A stretch of DNA of 64,000 nucleotides, from NCBI GenBank assembly GCA_035524315.1, contig DATKPD010000028.1, positions 1 through 64,000 of the forward strand, given 5' to 3'. How positions within the stretch are numbered: position 1 is the first letter of the stretch; each line of letters opens with the position of its first letter. The stretch comes from BOG-938 sp035524315. Lineage in GTDB: Bacteria; Pseudomonadota; Alphaproteobacteria; Caulobacterales; Caulobacteraceae. The position numbers and the translations under genes were made by a program. The notes under the pieces are model-generated. The model was given only the letters and a program-made list of their open reading frames with translations. It did not search any database and was not told the origin of the DNA. This document shows, in pieces, positions 27,601 to 35,183 of the stretch.

Positions 27601-29157
27601 TTAGCGCAGGCGGCTTTCCAGGAAGGCGGCGGCCTGGGCCGGGGTCTGCTTGTCCTGGTCGCGATCGACCATCAGATTGGCTTGGCGCATCGCCTGCACG
27701 TCGATCCGGCCGATGAGCGGCTGAAGCGCCTGGCGCAGGCGGGCGTCGTTCACGCGCCGGGGCGAGATCAGGATCACCGCGTCGTACGATGGCAGGGCGC
27801 CCTTGGGATCGGCCAATACCGTCAGGCCGTCGGCGGCGATGCGTCCATCGCTGGAAAAGGCCGAGACCACGTCGGCCTCGCCGTCCTGGAGGGCGCGGTA
27901 CATAAAGGTGGGGCTGAACGACCGCTGGGCCTTGAACGACAAGCCGTAGGCGCCCCGAAGCGACGCCCATTCCGGCCGGCTGAGGAACTCCAGGTCCGAG
28001 CCGAGCGTCAGGTCCGGCGCATGAGGGGCAAGGTCGGCGATGCTGGCGACCCCCAGCGTGCGCGCCCGATCGCCCTTCATCGCCAGGGCGTAGGCGTTCT
28101 CGAACCCCAACGGTCCCAGCAGCTCGACCCCATAGCGCGCCTTGAGTTCTTGCTTGAGGTCCTCGACCATTTCGGCCGGCGGCGAGGCGCCGGCATGGCC
28201 CAGAACATTGGTCCATAGGGTGCCGGAATAATCGACATAGACGTCCAGATCGCCCGACGCCAAGGCGCGGAAGATCACCGCCGAGCCCAGGCCTTGCCGG
28301 ACGCTCACCCCCGCGCCCGAGGCCTTGAGCCGGTCGCCGATCAGGGCCGCCAGGGTGAACTGCTCGGAGAAGTTCTTGGCGCCAACGACGTAGCGCGCGG
28401 GCGCCGCACCCAGGCCCGAGGCCGCCGCCGGCGCCAGGCACGCCAAGGTCCCGGCGATCAGGCCCGCGGCGCCGAGCGCGATGCGGCGCCTGTCGCGCGC
28501 GCCCGCCCCGGCCTCGATCAGCCCCAGCAACTGGTCGGCGGCCAGGGCCAGTATGGCCGAGGCCGCGCATCCGAACAGCACGAACACCCAATTCTCGGTC
28601 TGCAGGCCGGCGAAGATATAGTCGCCAAGGCTGGTCTGGCCGACGGTGGTCGACAGCGTCGCCGCGCCGATGGTCCACACCGCCGCCGTGCGCACCCCAG
28701 CCATGACCACAGGCGCGGCCAAAGGCGCCTCGATGCGCCACAGACGCTGGCTCGGCGTCATGCCGACGCCGTCGGCGGCTTCGATGACCGCCGGATCGAC
28801 GCCGGTCAGGCCCGCGATCGCGGTGCGCAGGATCGGCAGCATGGAATAAAGCGTCAGAGCCAGGAGGGCCGGCAGGAAGCCGAGCGCCGGCAGGACCACG
28901 CCGATGAGCGGGCGCAGGGCCGCCGACAGCGCCAGCAGCAGCGGATAGAACAGCGCCAGAAGGGCCAGGCTGGGCACGGTCTGCACCAGGCTCGCCAGGG
29001 CCAGAGCCGGCCAGCGCACCCGAGCATGGCGCGCCGCCAGCACCGCGAGCGGCAGGCTGAGCGCGAGCCCGAGCGCCAGGGCGCAGGCGCTGACCAGCAC
29101 ATGGCCGGCCAGGGCGCCGGGCAGCGCGCGCCACGCCGCCGCGATCTGGGCGTTCAT
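27601..29157 (-). CDS. ABC transporter permease fused to substrate-binding domain (betaine/ergothioneine type)
   Basis: 518-aa fusion. Residues 1-215 form a ProW/OpuB-like permease with about five helices and the coupling loop EAADGVGMTPSQRLWRIEAP. A further helix follows (~228-250). Residues ~255-518 are an OpuAC-like periplasmic binding domain (YVVGAKNFSEQFTLAALIGD, DVYVDYSGTLWTNVLG, SYDAVILISPRR). Fused permease-binding proteins are known in glycine betaine/choline and ergothioneine (EgtU) uptake systems. Substrate here is open: an aromatic cage is suggested by scattered Tyr/Trp, but I could not align it. The ATG overlaps the ATPase stop by 4 bp, so the pair is an operon and a complete importer. 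Confidence 0.88.
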   Translation of the reverse strand: MNAQIAAAWRALPGALAGHVLVSACALALGLALSLPLAVLAARHARVRWPALALASLVQTVPSLALLALFYPLLLALSAALRPLIGVVLPALGFLPALLALTLYSMLPILRTAIAGLTGVDPAVIEAADGVGMTPSQRLWRIEAPLAAPVVMAGVRTAAVWTIGAATLSTTVGQTSLGDYIFAGLQTENWVFVLFGCAASAILALAADQLLGLIEAGAGARDRRRIALGAAGLIAGTLACLAPAAASGLGAAPARYVVGAKNFSEQFTLAALIGDRLKASGAGVSVRQGLGSAVIFRALASGDLDVYVDYSGTLWTNVLGHAGASPPAEMVEDLKQELKARYGVELLGPLGFENAYALAMKGDRARTLGVASIADLAPHAPDLTLGSDLEFLSRPEWASLRGAYGLSFKAQRSFSPTFMYRALQDGEADVVSAFSSDGRIAADGLTVLADPKGALPSYDAVILISPRRVNDARLRQALQPLIGRIDVQAMRQANLMVDRDQDKQTPAQAAAFLESRLR

Positions 29158-29930
29158 GGGCGACCCTCCAGCCGCGCGGCCACGCGCTCGGCCATCCGGC
29201 GCGGCGCGGCCATCAGGGCCGCGATGTCAGGGTTGTCGCTCGCCAGCAGCGCGGCGGGGGTATCGACGCCTAGCAGGCGCCCCTCTTTCATCACGGCGAT
29301 GCGGTCCGCCAGCAGCACCGCCTCCTGCAGGTCGTGGGTGACCATGACCGTGGTCAGGCCCAGCCGGTCGTGCAGGGCGCGGTAGGCCTGGCCAAGATCG
29401 GCCCGGGTCAGGGGGTCGAGCGCGCCGAACGGCTCGTCCATCAGCATCACCGGTGGCCGGGCGGCCAGGGCGCGGGCGATGCCGACCCGCTGACGTTGCC
29501 CGCCCGACAGCGCGTCCGGCCGGCGCGCGCCATAGGCGGCGGGCAGGCCGACCAGCGCCAGCAATTCGTCCACCCGCGCGACGATTTCGCCTTGGGGCCA
29601 GCCGAGAAGGCGCGGGGTGATGGCGATGTTCTCCGCCACCGTCATGTGAGGAAACAGGCCAACGCCCTGGAACACATAGCCGAAGCCTCGCCGCAGAAGG
29701 GCCGGCGGCCCGGCCATCACCGGCCGTCCATCCAGACTGACCGCGCCCTCGTCCGGCTCGATCAGGCGGTTGATGGTCTTGAGCAGGGTCGATTTGCCAG
29801 CGCCCGAGCCGCCCACCAGGGCGAGAAAGGCGCCGCGCGCCACATCCAGGCTTACGTCGCGTACGGCGAAAGTCCGCCGGCCGTCGAACGACTTGCCGAT
29901 GCGGTCAAGGGCGATGGCTGGAACATCCAT
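29154..29930 (-). CDS. ABC transporter ATPase (betaine/ergothioneine type)
   Basis: 258-aa ATPase partner of the downstream permease-binding fusion. Seen: Walker A VGGSGAGKSTLLKTIN, Q-loop FGYVFQGVGLFPHMTVAEN, signature LSGGQRQRVGIARALA, Walker B VMLMDEPFGALDPLTR and H-loop VMVTHDLQEAVLLADR. The phrase INRLIEPDEG is typical of the OpuA/ProV group. It lacks the C-terminal CBS domains that sense ionic strength in true OpuA ATPases, so osmotic gating through CBS is not expected. It is the first gene of the two-gene operon. Confidence 0.92.
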   Translation of the reverse strand: MDVPAIALDRIGKSFDGRRTFAVRDVSLDVARGAFLALVGGSGAGKSTLLKTINRLIEPDEGAVSLDGRPVMAGPPALLRRGFGYVFQGVGLFPHMTVAENIAITPRLLGWPQGEIVARVDELLALVGLPAAYGARRPDALSGGQRQRVGIARALAARPPVMLMDEPFGALDPLTRADLGQAYRALHDRLGLTTVMVTHDLQEAVLLADRIAVMKEGRLLGVDTPAALLASDNPDIAALMAAPRRMAERVAARLEGRP

Positions 29931-29966
29931 CGCGCCACGCTAGAGCATTTTCAGGGGATGCGAAGA

Positions 29967-29992
29967 GCGGGCGGATCGCGCGATCCGCCCGC
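29967..29992. repeat. 26-bp perfect palindrome, likely transcript-end hairpin
   Basis: The sequence gcgggcggatcgc and its exact reverse complement abut with no spacer, giving a 26-bp perfect palindrome centred at 29979/29980. It lies just past the stop of the DUF2171 gene and before the ABC operon. On the minus strand only tctt follows, so it is a weak intrinsic terminator at best. The adjacent ctagagcattttcagg (29939-29954) resembles an element at 58558. Confidence 0.7.
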
Positions 29993-30002
29993 GGCGCTCA
30001 GA

Positions 30003-30236
30003 TCAGTTCAATTCGCTCCAACGGCGCTCGGCTTCTTCGCGTTCGAGCGAAAGATGCACCTTGTCGTCGATGTAGTCGACCCAGCTCAGCGGCACCATGT
30101 GGTGCTTGCCCATGGCTTGCAGATCGAGCTTGGCCAGTTCGATTTCCGAGCCCTTCACGTGATCCACGCGGCCCACGTGCTTGCCGTCCGAGCCGACGAC
30201 TTCCATGTGCTCGGTGATCTGATTTGAATCGATCAT
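30003..30236 (-). CDS. DUF2171 small protein (PRC-barrel-like)
   Basis: 77-aa protein beginning MIDSNQITEHMEVVGSDGKH. Features are the beta-rich pattern GKHVGRVDHVKGSEIELAKL, then HHMVPLSWVDYIDDKVHLSL and an acidic end. This is the DUF2171 family, a PRC-barrel-like fold common in alphaproteobacteria and often associated with stress-induced genes; its role is unknown. It ends beside a perfect palindrome and is transcribed in the same direction as the ABC operon, with 72 bp between. Confidence 0.85.
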   Translation of the reverse strand: MIDSNQITEHMEVVGSDGKHVGRVDHVKGSEIELAKLDLQAMGKHHMVPLSWVDYIDDKVHLSLEREEAERRWSELN

Positions 30237-30360
30237 GGTCCTGCCTCTGTGTTTGGTCCCGCCGGGGGTGCGGGATGCAAGGCAAACGACGCCGCGCTGG
30301 TTTTGTTGCCCCTGCTCAGCCTTTGGCGCGGCTGAAAAAACAGCCTAAGCTGGCCGCGTC

Positions 30361-30552
30361 ATGGGCGATCTGATCAACCTGAACAAGGCGCGCAAGGCGC
30401 GGGCCAAGGACGCGCGCAAGGCGGGCGCGGCCCACAACCGCGCCAAGTTCGGCCAGACCAAGACCGAGGCCGACGCCGCCCGGGCGCAAGCCGACAAGCT
30501 GCGCCGCACGCTGGAAGACGCTCGCCGCGAGCGTGACCGGGAAGGCGACTGA
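30361..30552 (+). CDS. DUF4169 small basic protein
   Basis: 63-aa, highly charged protein (MGDLINLNKARKARAKDARK ...) that appears to be one long helix rich in Lys, Arg, Ala and Asp. It matches DUF4169, found in alphaproteobacteria beside a ribbon-helix-helix gene, as here: the next gene starts 5 bp later. Function unknown; the composition would suit RNA or DNA contact. Confidence 0.85.
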   Translation: MGDLINLNKARKARAKDARKAGAAHNRAKFGQTKTEADAARAQADKLRRTLEDARRERDREGD

Positions 30553-30557
30553 CGGCC

Positions 30558-30770
30558 TTGCTCAAGAAGCGCTCCCTGTCCCTGGCCGGCCACGCCACCT
30601 CGCTCGCCCTCGAACCGGAGTTCTGGGCGGTGCTGGACGCCATGGCCGCCGCCCAAGCGATCAGCCTGCCCGAACTGGTCGCCCGCATTGACGAAGCGCG
30701 CGGCGCCTCGCTGCTCGCCTCGGCCTGCCGGGTTGCGGCGCTGGGCTGGGTCAAGGGGCGCGGCGGCTAA
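30558..30770 (+). CDS. Ribbon-helix-helix domain protein
   Basis: 70-aa protein with a TTG start. KRSLSLAGHATSLALEPEFW is the beta strand and first helix of the RHH_4 type, followed by DAMAAAQAISLPELVARIDEA. Such small proteins are DNA-binding regulators in other contexts, but members of this subgroup are usually annotated only by domain. The 5-bp spacing to the DUF4169 gene suggests a two-gene operon. The C-terminal segment ASACRVAALGWVKGRGG may be a dimer contact. Confidence 0.83.
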   Translation: MLKKRSLSLAGHATSLALEPEFWAVLDAMAAAQAISLPELVARIDEARGASLLASACRVAALGWVKGRGG

Positions 30771-30817
30771 TCCGTCCCGGCGCCGATGGCGTCCCATGAT
30801 GGGCCGGCCTATATGGC

Positions 30818-33181
30818 GTGCTACATTCGTTCCGATTCAGGACCGTCCGCTTGCCCGACACTCCCGCTCCCCGCATCAGCGATCTGGCCCGCGCCGCGCC
30901 TCCCGCGTCGGCCGGCTTTCTCGAGGGTCTGAACCCCGAGCAGCGCCGCGCCGCCGAGGCGGTCGAGGGCCCGGTGCTGGTGCTGGCCGGGGCGGGCACG
31001 GGCAAGACGCGGGTGCTGACCTCGCGCTTGGCGCACATCCTGGCCAGCGGCCGGGCGCGGCCGTGGGAACTGCTGGCCGTCACCTTCACCAACAAGGCCG
31101 CGCGCGAGATGCGCGAGCGTATCGCCGCCCTGATCGGGCCGTCGTCCGAGGGCCTGCGCTGGCTTGGCACCTTCCACTCCGTCGCCGCCCAGATCCTGCG
31201 CCGCCACGCGGAGTTGGTCGGGCTGAAGTCCAGCTTCACCATCCTGGACGACGACGACCAGGAACGGCTGATCAAACAGCTGCTCGAAGCCGAGAACATC
31301 GACCTCAAGCGCTGGACGCCGCGCCTGCTGGCCGGACTGATCGACCAGTGGAAGAACCGCGGCTACACGCCCGACAAGCTGCCGCCCGCGGAGAGCGCGC
31401 ATTTCGCCAACAATCGCGGCCAGGCGATGTACCGGCAGTATCAGGAACGCCTGCGCGTGCTCAACGCCTGCGACTTCGGCGACCTGTTGCTGCACAACCT
31501 GACCCTGTTCACCGCCAACCCCGACGTGCTGGCCGAGTATCAGGAGCGTTTCCGCTACATCCTGGTCGACGAGTACCAGGACACCAACGTGGCCCAGTAT
31601 CTGTGGCTGAGGCTGCTGGCTCAGAAGCGGCAGAATATCTGCTGCGTGGGCGACGACGACCAGTCGATCTACGGCTGGCGGGGCGCGGAGGTCGACAACA
31701 TCCTGCGCTTCGAGCGCGACTTCCCGGGCGCGGAGGTGGTGCGCCTGGAGCGCAACTACCGCTCGACCGAGCACATCCTGGCCGCCGCCTCGGGCCTGAT
31801 CGCCACCAACAAGGGCCGCCTGGGCAAGACCCTGTGGACGGAGGCCAGGGGCGGCCAGAAGGTCCAGGTGCGCGGGGTGTGGGACGGCGAGGCGGAAAGT
31901 CGTCTGGTCGCCGATGAGATTGAACGCTGGCGCCGCACCGGCCGCAAATATCGCGAGGCGGCGATCCTGGTTCGGGCCTCGTTCCAGATGCGCGCCTTCG
32001 AGGAGCGCTTCGTGCTGCTGTCGATTCCCTATGTGGTGGTGGGCGGCCCGCGCTTCTTCGAACGGGCCGAAATCCGCGATGCTCACGCCTATTTGCGCCT
32101 GATCCAGTCCGAGGACGACGACCTGGCGTTCGAGCGCATCGTCAACCAGCCAAAGCGCGGCATCGGCGACACGACCGTGTCCAAGATTCTCCAGCTCGGC
32201 CGGCTGAACGGCGTCTCGGCCAGCCTGGCCGCGCGCGGCCTGGTCAACACCGACGAACTGGCGGTCCGCACGCGCACGGCGCTGAGCAACTTCCTGCGCG
32301 ACATGGACCGCTGGCGGCGGATCGCGGCGGCCTCGCCCCATTCGCAGCTGCTGGAAACGGTGCTGGAGGAGAGCGGCTATACAGACATGCTTCGGGCCGA
32401 CAAGAGCCCCACGAGCCAGACGCGGCTGGAGAACCTCAAGGAGTTGGTCCAGTCGTCGGGCGCCTTCGAGGACCTGTCCAGCTACCTCGAGCACGTGTCG
32501 CTGGTGATGGACCTGGACCGGGGCGCGGGCGAGGACGCGGTGCAGATCATGACCCTGCACTCGGCCAAGGGCCTGGAGTTCCCCCTGGTGTTCCTGCCCG
32601 GCTGGGAAGAGGGCGTGTTCCCCTCGCAACGCTCGATGGACGAGAAGGGCGAGAAGGGCCTGGAGGAAGAGCGGCGCCTGGCCTACGTCGGCATCACCCG
32701 CGCGCGCGAGGAGGCGCGGCTGAGCTTCGCCGCCAACCGCCAGGTGTACGGCCGCTGGACCAGCCAGCTGCCCAGCCGCTTCGTCGACGAACTGCCGATC
32801 GCCAACGTCGAGGCCAGTTCCGAGACCGGCTACTATGGCGGCGGCCCCGGCATGCAGCAGGCCGCTTCGCGCTGGGACGAGACGCCCGCTTTCGGCTCCG
32901 GCTACACATCGCCAGGATGGCAGCGCGCTCAGCAACGCAACACTTCGGCCCGTGGATTCGCCGAGGCGTCGCGCGCGCGCGCCCAGCCGATCGAGGGCGA
33001 GGGACGACTGGTGGCGGTCAGCGAACCTTCGGCCAGCGCTTACAAGCGGGGCGAGCGCGTGTTCCACATCAAGTTCGGCTATGGCGAGGTGCTTGCGGTC
33101 GAAGGCAACAAGCTGACCGTGGCCTTCGACAAGGCCGGCGAGAAGAAGGTGATCGACAGCTTCGTGGAGCGGGCGAGCTAA
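30818..33181 (+). CDS. UvrD/PcrA-type ATP-dependent DNA helicase
   Basis: 787-aa superfamily 1A helicase that unwinds DNA 3'-5' in excision and mismatch repair and in removing RecA. Motifs seen: Q-motif GLNPEQRRAAEAVEGPVLVL, Walker A AGAGTGKTRVL, Ia FTNKAAREM, II VDEYQDTN, III VGDDDQSIYGWRGA, IV ERNYRST, V LHSAKGLEFPLVFLPG and VI RRLAYVGITRARE. The last ~45 residues (GERVFHIKFGYGEVLAVEGN ...) form the UvrD C-terminal RNA-polymerase-contact domain. The GTG at 30818 is the longest start; a TTG at 30851 giving (M)PDTPAPRISD is equally possible. Its stop overlaps that of the next, convergent gene by 4 bp. Confidence 0.93.
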   Translation: MLHSFRFRTVRLPDTPAPRISDLARAAPPASAGFLEGLNPEQRRAAEAVEGPVLVLAGAGTGKTRVLTSRLAHILASGRARPWELLAVTFTNKAAREMRERIAALIGPSSEGLRWLGTFHSVAAQILRRHAELVGLKSSFTILDDDDQERLIKQLLEAENIDLKRWTPRLLAGLIDQWKNRGYTPDKLPPAESAHFANNRGQAMYRQYQERLRVLNACDFGDLLLHNLTLFTANPDVLAEYQERFRYILVDEYQDTNVAQYLWLRLLAQKRQNICCVGDDDQSIYGWRGAEVDNILRFERDFPGAEVVRLERNYRSTEHILAAASGLIATNKGRLGKTLWTEARGGQKVQVRGVWDGEAESRLVADEIERWRRTGRKYREAAILVRASFQMRAFEERFVLLSIPYVVVGGPRFFERAEIRDAHAYLRLIQSEDDDLAFERIVNQPKRGIGDTTVSKILQLGRLNGVSASLAARGLVNTDELAVRTRTALSNFLRDMDRWRRIAAASPHSQLLETVLEESGYTDMLRADKSPTSQTRLENLKELVQSSGAFEDLSSYLEHVSLVMDLDRGAGEDAVQIMTLHSAKGLEFPLVFLPGWEEGVFPSQRSMDEKGEKGLEEERRLAYVGITRAREEARLSFAANRQVYGRWTSQLPSRFVDELPIANVEASSETGYYGGGPGMQQAASRWDETPAFGSGYTSPGWQRAQQRNTSARGFAEASRARAQPIEGEGRLVAVSEPSASAYKRGERVFHIKFGYGEVLAVEGNKLTVAFDKAGEKKVIDSFVERAS

Positions 33182-33561
33182 GCCTGCGCCCGCCACGTCG
33201 CGCGGAACACGATCACGGCGAACAGCAGCATCCCGACCCAAATGCCGACGGATGCGACGGCCAGCGGCGCCATCATGGCCTTGTCGCCCATCAGAAAGCC
33301 CGCAAGCGACGGGATCATCAGCAGAAGGCTGGCCAGGCTCAGCCAGAAATGCGCCGCGGGTAGCCTGCCGATGCCGGCCTCAGGGATGACACGGTAGACC
33401 AGGCCGTAGAGCAGCATCGACACCCAGCCGAGCAAGTTGATGTGCGCGTGCACCGGCGCGAGGGTCACATCTCCGCTTTTGCCCATCCAAACGCCCAGGC
33501 CCATGCCGAGCAGAGCAAACAGCACGCCGAGCTGAAGGAAGCGATCCGAGATGCGCGCCAT
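33178..33561 (-). CDS. Mini heme-copper-oxidase subunit I-like membrane protein
   Basis: 127-aa protein with four helices. VHAHINLLGWVSMLLYGLVY resembles the helix in cbb3/NO-reductase type subunit I that carries heme-ligand histidines, but the full subunit has 12 helices and about 450 residues. Such short proteins are often annotated cytochrome oxidase subunit I-like. The two histidines of HAH could bind heme; no copper ligands are present. The Met at 33561 is chosen because the frame farther 5' has no signal or pattern. No other oxidase genes are nearby. Confidence 0.75.
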   Translation of the reverse strand: MARISDRFLQLGVLFALLGMGLGVWMGKSGDVTLAPVHAHINLLGWVSMLLYGLVYRVIPEAGIGRLPAAHFWLSLASLLLMIPSLAGFLMGDKAMMAPLAVASVGIWVGMLLFAVIVFRATWRAQA

Positions 33562-33756
33562 GGTCCCCCCGAGCCCAGATCGCCGGCCGCCGCCGCAGCT
33601 GGGCCGCAGAGGATGGGCGCCGCTTGGAGCAGGAGTCAAACGGCCCACAGCCGCGCTTGGCGAGGTTCGGCGAAATATTTCCCGCTGCGTTTGAACCTCT
33701 GGGGCCACAGCGCGGTTTTCCTTGTGGGCGCAGGGCTGGCGCGTTGGAGCAAGGCC

Positions 33757-34164
33757 ATGATCAGGGCTTTGATCGCTGGATCGGTAGTCGCCTGCGCCCT
33801 GGGTGTGGCGGCCGGGGTCAACCTCAAGCCGGGCGTCCATCCCGATGGGCCAGACCTGCGCGGCGCCGCCGACACCCTCGTGAAGTTCGCGGCGCCGCCG
33901 GCCGAGGCGCGGGGCGTCGACGATCAGTATCTCGACTCTTCATCGGCCGACGCCCAGCCGCAAGCGGAACAGGTGCTATATGTCCGCTGGGACGGCCGCT
34001 GGGTCACCCCCGCCGAGCGCGATGCGGCCCGGGCCCAGGTGATGGCCGCCTTGCAGGACCAGCCCATGACCACGCCCGCCGGCAACGGCGGGGAAGCGAC
34101 CGATCCTCCCCCGCCGCCGCTGGTTGTCAGCCTGAATACGACGATGGTGCGTGCGACGCCCTGA
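33757..34164 (+). CDS. Secreted hypothetical protein
   Basis: 135-aa protein with an N-terminal signal-like helix (MIRALIAGSVVACALGVAAG). The rest is polar: YVRWDGRWVTPAERDAARAQ gives one short helical motif, and the C-terminus is Pro-rich (DPPPPPLVVSL). GGAG lies about 8 bases before the ATG. The same frame is open upstream to 33442, but that part lies across from the mini-oxidase gene and has no features. I do not recognise the family; it is conserved or real only with moderate confidence. A reading frame one base off (33624-34178) lacks a signal and was not kept. Confidence 0.5.
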   Translation: MIRALIAGSVVACALGVAAGVNLKPGVHPDGPDLRGAADTLVKFAAPPAEARGVDDQYLDSSSADAQPQAEQVLYVRWDGRWVTPAERDAARAQVMAALQDQPMTTPAGNGGEATDPPPPPLVVSLNTTMVRATP

Positions 34165-34278
34165 TTGCGGCGTCCTGATTGGGACTTTGCCGAATTTGCT
34201 CTTCGGGCGTCGCCGGGATCTGGCTCAAAGTTTAAGGCGCGAACTTCCGTCGGGCGCGGAACCCGGCTAACTGACGCC

Positions 34279-35145
34279 ATGACCGAACAAGCCCTGCAGA
34301 TCATCGCGCGCGGCCCGCGCGCCCAGGCCGAGGCCGCCGCCGACGCCATCGACAGCGACGCCCTGCTGGAAGGGGCGACCTATTCGATCCTGGAGGAGGA
34401 CGAGGCGCGCGGAGTCTGGCGCATCGATGCCTTCCCGACCACGCCAGAGGAGGCGGATCGGTTCACCGAGGTGCTGGGCGGGTTCATCGACCTCAAGGTG
34501 ACGAAAGAGGCGTTGGCCGACGCCGACTGGCTGGCCATGGCGCTGTCGGGCCTGCCGCCAGTGCGCGCGGGCCGCTTCTTCATCTATGGCGTGCACGATC
34601 GCGGACGGGCTCCGCCCAACGCGGTCAATCTGCGCATCGAAGCGGGCGCGGCCTTCGGCACGGGCCACCACGGCACCACCGTCGGCTGCTTGCTGGCCTA
34701 CGACCGCCTGCTCAAGGCCCGCCGCTACGCCAAGGTGCTGGACGTCGGCGCCGGGACGGGCGTCCTGGCCATCGCTGCCTCGGCCACCGGCGCGCGCCGG
34801 GCCATCGGCACCGACATCGATCGGGTCTCGGTGCGCATCTCGCGCGAGAACGCCAAGGTCAACGCCGCGAGCGCGCGCTTCATCCACGCCTCGGGCCTGG
34901 GCCACGCAGCGGTGCGCGCCGGGGCGCCCTACGATCTGGTGTTCGCCAACATCCTGGCGCGGCCCCTGGTCAGCCTGGCTCAGGACATCAAAGGCGCGCT
35001 GAGGCCCGGCGGAGTCGCTATCCTGTCAGGGCTGCTGCGCACTCAGGAGCGGTACGTTCGCGCGGCGTATCTGGCGCGCGGCTTCCGCCTGGACTTCGCC
35101 CTGCGCCGCGACGCCTGGGCGACGCTGGTGTTGCGGCGCGGCTAG
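34279..35145 (+). CDS. prmA: Ribosomal protein L11 methyltransferase
   Basis: 288-aa class I SAM methyltransferase that trimethylates ribosomal protein L11. Seen: the family motif EAGAAFGTGHHGTT (usually GTGxHxTT), the SAM-binding VLDVGAGTGVLAIAAS, the acidic tip GTDID and the catalytic-region motif VFANILARPLV. An N-terminal substrate-recognition domain precedes it (residues 1-125). The Met at 34279 is chosen because the frame farther 5' has no conserved features. It lies 38 bp before ddl, which marks the left edge of the division cluster block and a possible inversion junction. Confidence 0.93.
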   Translation: MTEQALQIIARGPRAQAEAAADAIDSDALLEGATYSILEEDEARGVWRIDAFPTTPEEADRFTEVLGGFIDLKVTKEALADADWLAMALSGLPPVRAGRFFIYGVHDRGRAPPNAVNLRIEAGAAFGTGHHGTTVGCLLAYDRLLKARRYAKVLDVGAGTGVLAIAASATGARRAIGTDIDRVSVRISRENAKVNAASARFIHASGLGHAAVRAGAPYDLVFANILARPLVSLAQDIKGALRPGGVAILSGLLRTQERYVRAAYLARGFRLDFALRRDAWATLVLRRG

Positions 35146-35183
35146 TTTTTCGCGCATAGGGGCCCATCGAACCGGAGCGCCCC

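Noticed and set aside
30821..33241. 806-codon antisense open frame across the helicase gene
   Set aside because: The opposite strand carries all helicase motifs; the antisense product has shadow-type composition only.
33624..34178. Alternative plus-strand frame over the secreted hypothetical
   Set aside because: Arg/Gly-rich without signal peptide; the frame starting at 33757 has a signal-like helix and a ribosome site.
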